From positions 1,658,385-1,722,384 of the forward strand of contig NZ_CP072392.1 in the NCBI RefSeq assembly GCF_017742835.1: a stretch of 64,000 nucleotides of DNA, read 5' to 3'. Of the stretch, positions 1-7,114 are shown one piece after another. The notes under the pieces were generated by a model. That model did not search any database and was not told where the DNA came from. It saw nothing but the letters and a program-made list of their open reading frames with translations. The DNA comes from Aquabacter sp. L1I39 (lineage in GTDB: Bacteria; Pseudomonadota; Alphaproteobacteria; Rhizobiales; Xanthobacteraceae). Both the position numbers and the translations under genes were made by a program. Every line of letters begins with the position of its first letter. Position 1 is the first letter of the stretch.

Positions 1-1
1 T

Positions 2-298
2 CCCGACACGGAGGAGCGCGCCATCTATGTGGTGGAAGGCGAGGTGGAGATTGCCGGCGACGTGTTCGAGGGGCCGAGCCTGCTCATCTTCCGCCCCGGC
101 GATGCCATCACGGTGACCGCCCGCCGGCCGAGCCGGATGATGTTCCTGGGCGGCACGGCGCTGGAAGGCCCGCGGCACCTGTGGTGGAACTTCGTCTCCT
201 CCCGCCGCGAGCGGATCGAGGAAGCGAAAGAGGCCTGGAAGGCCGGCCGCTTCCCGCAGGTGCCGGGAGAAGAGGAGTTCATTCCCCTGCCCGAATAG
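2..298 (+). CDS. Pirin-family protein, C-terminal part (5' end outside window)
   Basis: The reading frame is open from the first bases and ends at TAG 296-298, so only about 98 C-terminal residues are present. They show a cupin-like beta strand pattern ([13 protein letters not shown], then LLIFRPGD) followed by the pirin C-terminal signature around [12 protein letters not shown] and a charged helix [11 protein letters not shown] ending in the [11 protein letters not shown] tail. Pirins are cupin proteins, some with quercetinase or redox-regulatory activity, and the substrate here cannot be told. The family assignment rests on the C-terminal motif only; the N-terminal metal-binding histidines lie upstream of the window. 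Confidence 0.85.
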   Translation, partial: PDTEERAIYVVEGEVEIAGDVFEGPSLLIFRPGDAITVTARRPSRMMFLGGTALEGPRHLWWNFVSSRRERIEEAKEAWKAGRFPQVPGEEEFIPLPE

Positions 299-475
299 GG
301 AACAGCTGGAGGGAACAGGTTTGCGCCCCGCGCCGTTGTCCGCAGGACAAGCAGGACGCGCCCCAGATGCGGGTTCGCCCGCATTGAAACCGGGCGCGGG
401 GCGGCGTATCCCCCGGCCTACCGATGATCGGCCCGCCGGCTTGAACGGTCGACGGGCCGGTCGCATTTGAAGGGC

Positions 476-498
476 GGACGCGCCGTCACGGCGCGTCC
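476..498 (+). promoter_or_regulatory. Perfect leader hairpin abutting the ribosome-binding site
   Basis: GGACGCGCCG and CGGCGCGTCC form a perfect 10-bp stem with a TCA loop. It ends 2 bases before the GGAGGG ribosome-binding site (501-506) of the dehydrogenase that starts at 514. There is no U-tract, so it does not look like a terminator. The rest of the 299-513 spacer also holds long GC-rich inverted segments (around 326-337 with 390-401, and 430-435 with 453-458), so the leader is likely highly structured. A regulatory role is inference. Confidence 0.45.
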
Positions 499-513
499 TT
501 GGAGGGACGAAGC

Positions 514-1569
514 ATGACGACCCCCATAAGCCGCGTCGCCGTCATCGGCGCCGGCACCATCGGCGCCAGCTGGGCCGCCTATTTCCTCGCGCGCGGGCTG
601 GAGGTGACGGTGTCCGACCCGGCGCCCGACGCCAAGGCCGCCACCGGCCGCTTCATCGCGGCGGCCTGGCCGACCCTCCAGGCGCTGGGCGGCGGGGCGG
701 GCATCGATCCGCAGAGCTGGCGGTTCGAGGCGGACCCGGTGAAGGCGGTGGAAGGGGCGGACTTCGTCCAGGAGAACGCCCCCGAGCGCTACGAGGTCAA
801 GAACGCCCTCCTGCCCAAGATCGACGCGGTGCTGCCGCCGGAGGTGGTGATCGCGTCCAGCACGTCCGGCCTGCTGGTGAGCCGCCTCTCCGAAGGCTGC
901 CGCCATCCCGAGCGCGTGGTCATCGGCCATCCCTTCAACCCGCCCCACCTCATCCCGCTGGTGGAAGTGGTCGGCGGCCCCACCGCCAGCCCCGAGGCGG
1001 TCGACGCCGCCATGGCCTTCTACAAGGCCATCGGCAAACACCCCATCCTGCTCAACAAGGAAGTGCCCGGCCACGTGGCCAACCGCCTGCAGGCGGCGCT
1101 GTGGCGGGAGGCCATCCATCTTGTGGACCAGGGGGTCGCCTCGGTGGCGGACATCGACGCCGCCGTCAGCCAGGGGCCGGGCCTGCGCTGGGCGCTCATG
1201 GGCCAGCACATGATCTTCCATCTGGGCGGCGGCCAGGGCGGCCTTGCCCATTTCATGCACCATTTGCTGCCGGCGGTGGAAACCTGGTGGGATGATCTCG
1301 GCACGCCGAAGGTGGACGAGGCCCTCCAGCGCAAGCTGGTGGAAGGCGTCATCGCGGAAGCCGACGGCCGCTCCATCGCGGATCTGGCCGCCGAGCGGGA
1401 CGCTTTGCTGCGCGAGATCCTCGCCTTGCGCGCCCGCCACGCGGACGCCGCCGCCCAGGCGGCCGCGGGCCCCCGTCTCGACGAGGCCCTGGAGGAAACC
1501 TTCCCCGCCTCCGATCCGGTCTCCGTCACCCGCGCCAAGCCCACCGAGGACATTACCGGCGCGGCGTAA
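514..1569 (+). CDS. 3-hydroxyacyl-CoA dehydrogenase family protein (carnitine/hydroxyacid 3-dehydrogenase-like)
   Basis: 351 aa. The N-terminal Rossmann fold begins VAVIGAGTIGASWAAYF (GxGxxG, NAD binding). It is followed by the family's SST motif (ASSTSGLLVS), the HPFNPPHLIPLVEVV segment with the catalytic His, and the C-terminal dimerisation domain (VANRLQAALWREAIHL). This is the single-domain type related to L-carnitine dehydrogenase and lambda-crystallin rather than a FadB fusion. ATG 514 was chosen over TTG 499 because GGAGGG sits 7-8 bases upstream of it. Residues from about 325 on are an extra tail, LDEALEETFPASDPVSV, a small motif found on its own or as a tail in many proteobacterial proteins. 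Substrate unknown. A distant paralogue lies at 11496-12491. Confidence 0.85.
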   Translation: MTTPISRVAVIGAGTIGASWAAYFLARGLEVTVSDPAPDAKAATGRFIAAAWPTLQALGGGAGIDPQSWRFEADPVKAVEGADFVQENAPERYEVKNALLPKIDAVLPPEVVIASSTSGLLVSRLSEGCRHPERVVIGHPFNPPHLIPLVEVVGGPTASPEAVDAAMAFYKAIGKHPILLNKEVPGHVANRLQAALWREAIHLVDQGVASVADIDAAVSQGPGLRWALMGQHMIFHLGGGQGGLAHFMHHLLPAVETWWDDLGTPKVDEALQRKLVEGVIAEADGRSIADLAAERDALLREILALRARHADAAAQAAAGPRLDEALEETFPASDPVSVTRAKPTEDITGAA

Positions 1570-1577
1570 CCTTAAGG

Positions 1578-1605
1578 CGCGCCGCCCGTTGGCGGCGCGT
1601 TTTTT
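1578..1605 (+). terminator. Rho-independent terminator after the dehydrogenase
   Basis: A 9-bp perfect stem CGCGCCGCC/GGCGGCGCG with a CGTT loop is followed directly by six T residues. It starts 9 bases after the stop codon at 1569 and faces the convergent amine oxidase gene. Confidence 0.9.
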
Positions 1606-1627
1606 ATAGACTGGCGGCAGAGTCTTT

Positions 1628-2998
1628 TTAGAGGCTGGCGGCGCCTGGAACCCCAAGGATCCGCAACGCCTGCCCCGCCGCCCGCTCGCCGGAGGCAAAG
1701 GCGCCGTGGACGGTGCCCCATTGGGTCTCGCTGGCATGCTCTCCGGCAAACAAAAGCTTGCCGGAGACGGTCTCGGTGAAGGCGCGGCGCAGGTTTCCGG
1801 CCCCCGGCAAGGCGCAGGAAAAGGCGCCCAGCGCCAGGGGGTCGCGGGTCCAGCGGGTGTGGTGCACCTTGCCCACCTTGGCCGCCACATCCGCCCCGAA
1901 GCTGCGGGTGAGCGCCTCCTTCAGGAAGCTGGCGCCGGCCTGGGGCGGGCCGGCGGCCAAGTCGGCGGCGAGCTTGCCGCCCACCTCCAGCATGTGCAGG
2001 TCGCTCCCGCCCATGCGGCCGACCAGGGCGAAGGTCCTGGCATCCTGCGCCTTCACATGGACGGTCTCGTCCGGCTGAAGCCGCAGGGGATTGCCGGGCA
2101 GCAGGAAGGCGATGTGGTCGTAGGCGCCGAGCGTGATGCGCTCCACCGCCGAGCGATAGCGCGGCGCGAGAGAGGGCGAGATCCGCACCTTGCCGGCCGC
2201 GATCAGGCTCGGCGGAATGGCCAGGATCACCGCACGCCCAGTGACCGTGCCGCGCGCCGTGCTCACCTGCGCGAGGCGTCCGCCCAGATCGATGGAGGTG
2301 ACCGGCGTCTCCAGCCGCACCGCCAAAGGCTGGGCGAGCGCGGCCACCAATGCGCCGACACCGGCACGGCAGAAGACATCGTCCTCCCGCTCATCGGCGC
2401 GGGAGAAATCGACGGTGGAGACCTGGTCCAGGTCCTTGGCGCAGGTGAACGGCCCCATGACGAAGGAAGCGCTCGGCCCCCATTCGCCCAGATCCGGCAG
2501 CACCCGGGCGGCGGGCAGATCGCGCCCCGCATCGCCGGCCGCCACGATGGCGCGCTCGCCGCGGCGCACGGCGGCGACGAAGTCCTCATAGTCGCCCTCC
2601 CTGGCTTCCCGGCCATTCACATAGAGCCGGGCGCCGTGGGGCGCGGGGTAAAGGTCAAGGTTCTGGGCGGTGCCCCATTCCACCAGCGGATTGGCGTTGC
2701 CGCCATGCAGCCAATGGGCGCCGAGATCAAAGGGAACGCCAAAGATGGAGGTGTCGGTGACAGCGCGCCCACCCACCCGCTTGCCGGCCTCCAGCAGGGC
2801 ATAGGTGCGCCCAGCGGCGGCGATGCGGCGGGCGGCGGCAATCCCGGCAACGCCCGCGCCTACGATCACCACATCCACCGCGCCGGAGGACGGCACCTGC
2901 CCCAAGGCCCGCGCGGCGCCGAGCGGGGCGAGCGCGAGGGAAGCCGCGCCGGCGAGCACCGCGCGACGGGAAAGATGGGAGGGGGGTAAGCGGCGCAT
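1628..2998 (-). CDS. Tat-exported flavin amine oxidase
   Basis: 456 aa from ATG 2998; a GTG at 3013 would add five residues and neither has a clear ribosome-binding site. The N-terminus has a twin-arginine signal (SRRAVLAGAASLALAPLGAARA), so the enzyme is probably folded with FAD before export. The FAD-binding motif VVIVGAGVAGIAAARRIAAAG is followed by an acidic strand end and GGRA, and the C-terminus has the flavin contact FAGEHASETQWGTVHGAFASG typical of monoamine/polyamine oxidases. It would oxidise an amine to aldehyde, ammonia and H2O2; the substrate is not predictable. It is convergent with the upstream dehydrogenase and separated from it by the terminator at 1578-1605. Confidence 0.85.
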   Translation of the reverse strand: MRRLPPSHLSRRAVLAGAASLALAPLGAARALGQVPSSGAVDVVIVGAGVAGIAAARRIAAAGRTYALLEAGKRVGGRAVTDTSIFGVPFDLGAHWLHGGNANPLVEWGTAQNLDLYPAPHGARLYVNGREAREGDYEDFVAAVRRGERAIVAAGDAGRDLPAARVLPDLGEWGPSASFVMGPFTCAKDLDQVSTVDFSRADEREDDVFCRAGVGALVAALAQPLAVRLETPVTSIDLGGRLAQVSTARGTVTGRAVILAIPPSLIAAGKVRISPSLAPRYRSAVERITLGAYDHIAFLLPGNPLRLQPDETVHVKAQDARTFALVGRMGGSDLHMLEVGGKLAADLAAGPPQAGASFLKEALTRSFGADVAAKVGKVHHTRWTRDPLALGAFSCALPGAGNLRRAFTETVSGKLLFAGEHASETQWGTVHGAFASGERAAGQALRILGVPGAASL

Positions 2999-3058
2999 CA
3001 CGATGGCCGGCACGCTAGCATGAGGCGCGGACCGGCGCGACCGGGCAAGGCGCCGGCC

Positions 3059-4018
3059 TCACTTGCGCCGCGCGGCGACGAAAACGGCGGTCTCTTTCAG
3101 GATCTCCGCCCGCGCACCGAACGGCGCCAGCGCGCCCTTGGCGCTCTCCACCAGATCCACCAGCAGCGCACCCGCCGCCGCGCGCCCCAAGGCCGAGACC
3201 ACGGTGGCCTTGCCGGCGGCGGCATCCTTGCCGACAGCCTTGCCCACCTCCTCGGCGGAGCCTTCGAGGTCCAGGATGTCGTCGGCGATCTGGAAGGCGG
3301 CGCCCAAGGCGCGGCCATACTCGGCCAGCGCGCCGCGCTCCACATCCGTGGCGCCGCCAAGCCGCGCGCCCATCTCCACGGCAGCGGCCAGCAGGGCGCC
3401 GGTCTTCATGGCCTGGAGGTCGCGGATGGCGTCGAGCGGCAAGGCGAGCGGCGTGCCGTCCCCGAAGCGGCCTTCGGCGGCCAGATCCAGCATCTGCCCC
3501 CCCACCATGCCGCCCATGCCGGACGCCCGCGCCAGCACCTGGACAAGGGCGATGCGCACCGCCGGATCGGGATGGGCATCGGGGCCGGACAGGAGATCGA
3601 AGGCGAGGGTGAGAAGCGCATCGCCCGCCAGGATGGCGGTCGCCTCGCCGAACGCCGCATGAACAGTGGGGCGGCCGCGCCGCAGGAGGTCATTGTCCAT
3701 GGCGGGCAAGTCGTCATGGATCAGGGAATAGCAGTGCACGCACTCGATGGCGGTGGCGGCGGTGACGGAGGATTCAGTGGCGACGCCGAAGAGGGCCGCG
3801 GTCTCCATCACCAGGAAGGGACGCAGGCGCTTGCCGCCATCCAGGCTGCCATGGCGCATGGCGGCCATCAGCCGCTCCGGCCGCAGGCGCTCGCCCAGAG
3901 CCGGCGCATCGCAGAGCGCCGCGACGAGCCGCGCCTCCACGCGATCGGCCGCTGCCTCCATGGGCGCGGCGAAGGCAGATGCGGGTGCAGAGGGGGCAGC
4001 AGCGGTCACGGGGCTCAC
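3059..4018 (-). CDS. ispA: Polyprenyl (farnesyl/geranylgeranyl) diphosphate synthase
   Basis: 319 aa. The first aspartate-rich motif is present as IHDDLPAMDNDLLRRG (DDxxxxD) and the second as IADDILD, with the GKRLRPFLV substrate-binding segment and HCYSLIHDD. Short-chain trans-prenyltransferases with the DDLPAMD form are mostly farnesyl diphosphate synthases, which supply quinone, undecaprenyl and hopanoid synthesis. The start is GTG 4018; an ATG at about 3962 is possible. It diverges from mtgA, a neighbour arrangement seen in other alphaproteobacteria. Geranylgeranyl diphosphate synthase activity cannot be excluded. Confidence 0.9.
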   Translation of the reverse strand: MSPVTAAAPSAPASAFAAPMEAAADRVEARLVAALCDAPALGERLRPERLMAAMRHGSLDGGKRLRPFLVMETAALFGVATESSVTAATAIECVHCYSLIHDDLPAMDNDLLRRGRPTVHAAFGEATAILAGDALLTLAFDLLSGPDAHPDPAVRIALVQVLARASGMGGMVGGQMLDLAAEGRFGDGTPLALPLDAIRDLQAMKTGALLAAAVEMGARLGGATDVERGALAEYGRALGAAFQIADDILDLEGSAEEVGKAVGKDAAAGKATVVSALGRAAAGALLVDLVESAKGALAPFGARAEILKETAVFVAARRK

Positions 4019-4129
4019 CGGGCAAGGTTGACGCGCGGTCCGGGGTGCCCCAACCAGACGACGCGGTCAAGGCGGGAACCGAGGCTTCGGCTGAGCCGTT
4101 AGACCCGCAAAGAGAGAGGGACGGGCGCC

Positions 4130-4810
4130 ATGAAACTCCTGCGCATGCTCGTGCTGGTGGTCGTGGCGCTGGCGGCGGTGCCGCTTGTGCTCTCCCTTGC
4201 CTATGCAGTGATCAATCCCGTCTCGACCCTCATGCTGGGGCGCTGGCTCACCGGCGAGCGGGTGGAGCGGATCTGGACCCCCATCTCGGACATGTCGCCC
4301 ACTTTGGTGCGCACCGTGGTGGCCTCGGAGGATGCCCGCTATTGCCAGCATTGGGGCGTGGACCCAACCGAGATCCGCGCCGCCATCGACCGCGCGGATG
4401 GCGAGGTGGAAGACGCCCGCGGCGCCTCCACCATTCCCATGCAAGTGGCCAAGAACCTCTTCCTGTGGCCGGGCCGCTCCTTCATCCGCAAGGGGATGGA
4501 ACTGCCGCTCGCGCTGTGGCTGGACCTGGTCCTGACCAAGCGCCGGCTCTTGGAAATCTACCTGAACATCGCCGAATGGGGGCCGGACGGAGAATTCGGC
4601 GTGGCGGCCGGCGCGCAGCGGGCCTTCAAGGAGGGGCCGGGCGATCTTGACGCCCGCCAGTCGGCCCTGCTGGCGGTCATGCTGCCCAATCCCCATCGGC
4701 GCGATGCCGGACGGCCGGGGCCGGGCGTGCGCCGGCTTGCCGCGCGGCTGGAGACGCGCACCGTGCAGGAGGGGCCGGAGATTGTGGAGTGCCTCGGCCT
4801 TGCCCGCTGA
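4130..4810 (+). CDS. mtgA: Monofunctional biosynthetic peptidoglycan transglycosylase
   Basis: 226 aa, close to the family norm. One N-terminal membrane helix (about residues 7-26) precedes a GT51 domain with VVASEDARYCQHWGVD (catalytic Glu in the ED motif), GASTIPMQVAKNLFLW, the basic segment KGMELPLALWLDLVLTKRRLLEIYLN and AEWGPDGEFGV. It polymerises glycan strands from lipid II at the inner membrane without a transpeptidase domain. ATG 4130 starts the membrane segment and is preceded by AGAGAGGGACG. It diverges from ispA. Confidence 0.95.
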   Translation: MKLLRMLVLVVVALAAVPLVLSLAYAVINPVSTLMLGRWLTGERVERIWTPISDMSPTLVRTVVASEDARYCQHWGVDPTEIRAAIDRADGEVEDARGASTIPMQVAKNLFLWPGRSFIRKGMELPLALWLDLVLTKRRLLEIYLNIAEWGPDGEFGVAAGAQRAFKEGPGDLDARQSALLAVMLPNPHRRDAGRPGPGVRRLAARLETRTVQEGPEIVECLGLAR

Positions 4811-4897
4811 CCCTTGGGGAAGCCAAGCGCCCTCTCGAAACGCCTTGATCCCGCCCCGAGCGCCGGTCACAAGAAGGCAAGACCGGAAAGGACCCGC

Positions 4898-5497
4898 ATG
4901 ACCTCCGACGCCGCCACCCGCCGCACCCTCAATCCCGGACTGAAGATCGGCCTGGAACTGGGGCCGCTGGTGCTGTTCTTCGCCGGCAATGCCTATGGCG
5001 GCATCTATGTGGCCACGGGCCTGTTCATGGCGGCGACGCTCGCGGCGCTGGCGGCCATGTGGATCCTCGCCCGGCGCATCGCGGTGATGCCGCTCATCTC
5101 CGCCGTCGTGGTGATGATCTTCGGCACGCTGACCATCGTCCTGCAGGACGACCACTTCATCAAGCTGAAGCCCACCTTGGTGAATGCCCTGTTCGCGGCA
5201 GCCTTGCTGGGAGGCCTCGTCTTCAAGAAGCCGCTGCTGCCCTATGTGTTTGATGGCATGGTGCGTCTCACGGACGAGGGCTGGCGCATCCTCACCATCC
5301 GCTGGGGCGTGTTCTTCCTGGTGATGGCGGTGCTGAACGAGATCGTCTGGCGGTCCTTTTCCACCGACACCTGGGTCAGCTTCAAGACCTTCGGCTATCT
5401 GCCGCTGACCTTCCTGTTTGCCTTCGCCCAGGCGCCCCTTATGGCGCGCTATGAGCTCAAGGCGCCGGAGGCCGCACCTTCGACGTCGACGCGCTGA
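4898..5497 (+). CDS. yciB: Inner-membrane septation protein A homologue
   Basis: 199 aa with about five to six hydrophobic helices. The family signatures are GPLVLFFAGNAYGGIYVATGL, TLTIVLQDDHFIKLKPT, LPYVFDGMVRLTDEGWRILTIRWG and LNEIVWRSFSTDTWVSFKTFG. YciB/IspZ proteins affect envelope integrity and septation and interact with elongation and division factors in enterobacteria; the exact role is unknown. ATG 4898 was chosen because GGAAAGGA lies just upstream, rather than the longer frame from 4814. The 3' end overlaps the convergent ccmG by 41 bases. Confidence 0.92.
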   Translation: MTSDAATRRTLNPGLKIGLELGPLVLFFAGNAYGGIYVATGLFMAATLAALAAMWILARRIAVMPLISAVVVMIFGTLTIVLQDDHFIKLKPTLVNALFAAALLGGLVFKKPLLPYVFDGMVRLTDEGWRILTIRWGVFFLVMAVLNEIVWRSFSTDTWVSFKTFGYLPLTFLFAFAQAPLMARYELKAPEAAPSTSTR

Positions 5498-6071
5498 CGC
5501 CGGAGGAGAGCCGCTCCACAAGCGGCATCAGCGTGTCGCGCACGGCCGCCTCGGTCAGCGGACCGACGAATTTGTGGGCGATGGTGCCGTCCGGGGCCAG
5601 CACGAAGGTTTCCGGCACGCCATAGACACCCCATTCGATGGCCGCGCGCCCGTTAGGGTCGACGCCAACCGCCGCATAGGGCAGGCCATATTGGCCGAGG
5701 AAGCGGCGGGCATTGTCCGGCGCGTCCTTGTAATTGAGCCCCACGAGGCGCAGGCGCGGATCGCGCGACAGGGCCATGAGGATGGGATGCTCCTCCCGGC
5801 ACGGCGCGCACCAGGACGCCCAGACATTCATCAGCGTCACGCGGCCGGTGAGATCGGCGGGGGTCAGCCCCGGCACCGGCTGGGCGTCCCGCAGCAGGCC
5901 TGAAAGGGGGGCAAGCTCCAGCTTCGGCGCGGGGCGGCCCACCAGGGCCGAGGGTATGCGGGAGGGATCGCCCGCATAGAGCCGCACGAAGAACAGTCCG
6001 GCCAGCGCGGCAAACACCAGCACCGGCAGCAGCATGAAGATCCGGCGGCGGCCGGGAGACGGTGCGCTCAT
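5457..6071 (-). CDS. ccmG: Cytochrome c biogenesis thiol:disulfide interchange protein
   Basis: 204 aa. One N-terminal membrane anchor (about residues 10-30) is followed by a periplasmic thioredoxin-like fold with active site WASWCAPCREEHP and the cis-Pro segment YGVPETFVLAPDG. CcmG (DsbE) reduces the CXXCH cysteines of apocytochrome c before haem attachment. The start codon overlaps the ccmD stop (ATGA), so the two are probably translationally coupled. It would serve c-type cytochromes such as the one at 29265-29909. Confidence 0.95.
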   Translation of the reverse strand: MSAPSPGRRRIFMLLPVLVFAALAGLFFVRLYAGDPSRIPSALVGRPAPKLELAPLSGLLRDAQPVPGLTPADLTGRVTLMNVWASWCAPCREEHPILMALSRDPRLRLVGLNYKDAPDNARRFLGQYGLPYAAVGVDPNGRAAIEWGVYGVPETFVLAPDGTIAHKFVGPLTEAAVRDTLMPLVERLSSGVSASTSKVRPPAP

Positions 6072-6229
6072 GCGCCCCTCCGGTCTGAGCGGCGGCGCAG
6101 GCCCCGCGCCTCAAGCTCGGCCAAGGCCCGCTTCTGGCCGCGATAGTCCAGCCAGAGCAGGACGGTCAGCACCAGGAGGCCCAGGCCCGCCACACCATAG
6201 GCAGCCAGGATGAAGAAGGCATGGCTCAT
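6068..6229 (-). CDS. ccmD: Haem exporter small subunit CcmD
   Basis: 53 aa: a single transmembrane helix (AAYGVAGLGLLVLTVLLWLDY) followed by a basic cytoplasmic tail GQKRALAELEARGLRRRSDRR, the standard CcmD layout. CcmD stabilises the holoCcmE-CcmC complex and release from CcmABC. ATG 6229 overlaps the ccmC stop, and the stop overlaps the ccmG start, so all three genes are coupled by 4-base overlaps. Confidence 0.9.
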   Translation of the reverse strand: MSHAFFILAAYGVAGLGLLVLTVLLWLDYRGQKRALAELEARGLRRRSDRRGA

Positions 6230-6960
6230 GCGCCGGCGGCCTCCGCGGCGGCCCGCGCTTCCAGCGCCTGCACCCGGCGGCGCAGGATTTCCGTGCGCAT
6301 GGCCAGGAGATGGAGCGAGATGAACAGGAAGGTGAAGCCCAGCGCGCACACCAGCAGCGGGCGCAGCAGCGAGCCGTCAATGGTCGGCCCGTCCATGCGG
6401 AACACCGATGCGGGCTGGTGCAGGGTGTTCCACCAATCCACCGAGAACTTGACGATGGGCACGTTGACGAAGCCCACCAGGGTCAGCACCGCCGCCGCCC
6501 GCCCGGCGCGGCTCGGGTCGTCGATGGCCGCGCGCAGGGCCATCAGGCCGAGATAAAGCAGGAACAGCACCAGCACAGAGGTCAGGCGCGCATCCCAGAC
6601 CCAATAAGTGCCCCACATGGGCCGTCCCCACAGCGCCCCGGTAACGAGGCACAGGAATGTGAAGGTGGCGCCGATGGGCGCCGCCGCCTTGTGGGAGACA
6701 TCGGCCAGGGGATGGCGCCAGACCAGGATGCCCAGCGCCGAGGCCGCCATCAGCGAATAGCCGAACATGGCGAGCCAGGCGAAGGGCACGTGGATGTACA
6801 TGATGCGTACCGTCTCGCCCTGCTGGTAGTCAGCCGGGGCGGCGAAGGCCAAGCCAAGGCCGGCCGCCAGGAGCAAAACGGCAAGACCTGCCGTCCAGGG
6901 CAGGAGCCGGGCGGACAGGGCCAGGAAGCGGGTGGGGTTTGCCAGATCGAGCAGCGCCAT
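6226..6960 (-). CDS. ccmC: Haem exporter permease CcmC
   Basis: 244 aa with six predicted membrane helices. The haem-handling tryptophan-rich periplasmic motif is present as WGRPMWGTYWVWDARLTS, flanked by histidines in YIHVPFAWLAM and WWNTLHQP. CcmC passes haem to CcmE. It heads a ccmC-ccmD-ccmG unit. The usual upstream partners ccmA and ccmB are absent here, since the next gene (7115) is unrelated and on the other strand, so they must lie elsewhere if the system is complete. Confidence 0.95.
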   Translation of the reverse strand: MALLDLANPTRFLALSARLLPWTAGLAVLLLAAGLGLAFAAPADYQQGETVRIMYIHVPFAWLAMFGYSLMAASALGILVWRHPLADVSHKAAAPIGATFTFLCLVTGALWGRPMWGTYWVWDARLTSVLVLFLLYLGLMALRAAIDDPSRAGRAAAVLTLVGFVNVPIVKFSVDWWNTLHQPASVFRMDGPTIDGSLLRPLLVCALGFTFLFISLHLLAMRTEILRRRVQALEARAAAEAAGA

Positions 6961-7114
6961 GACCGCCTTCTAGACGACTTCTCGGATCGGGGGGAGTGGG
7001 ACCATTCCTGAGGTGCGTCCCCTACGGTATGTTTTCACCCCGTGCCACTTTCGTTTAACGTGAGGCTCGATCCTAGAGAGCCGGCGCCCGGCTTCTCCCC
7101 TGTCGGAGCCGCGT

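Noticed and set aside
418..1890. Minus-strand open frame opposite the first dehydrogenase
   Set aside because: It is antisense to a gene with clear Rossmann and catalytic motifs, and it runs through the terminator at 1578-1605.
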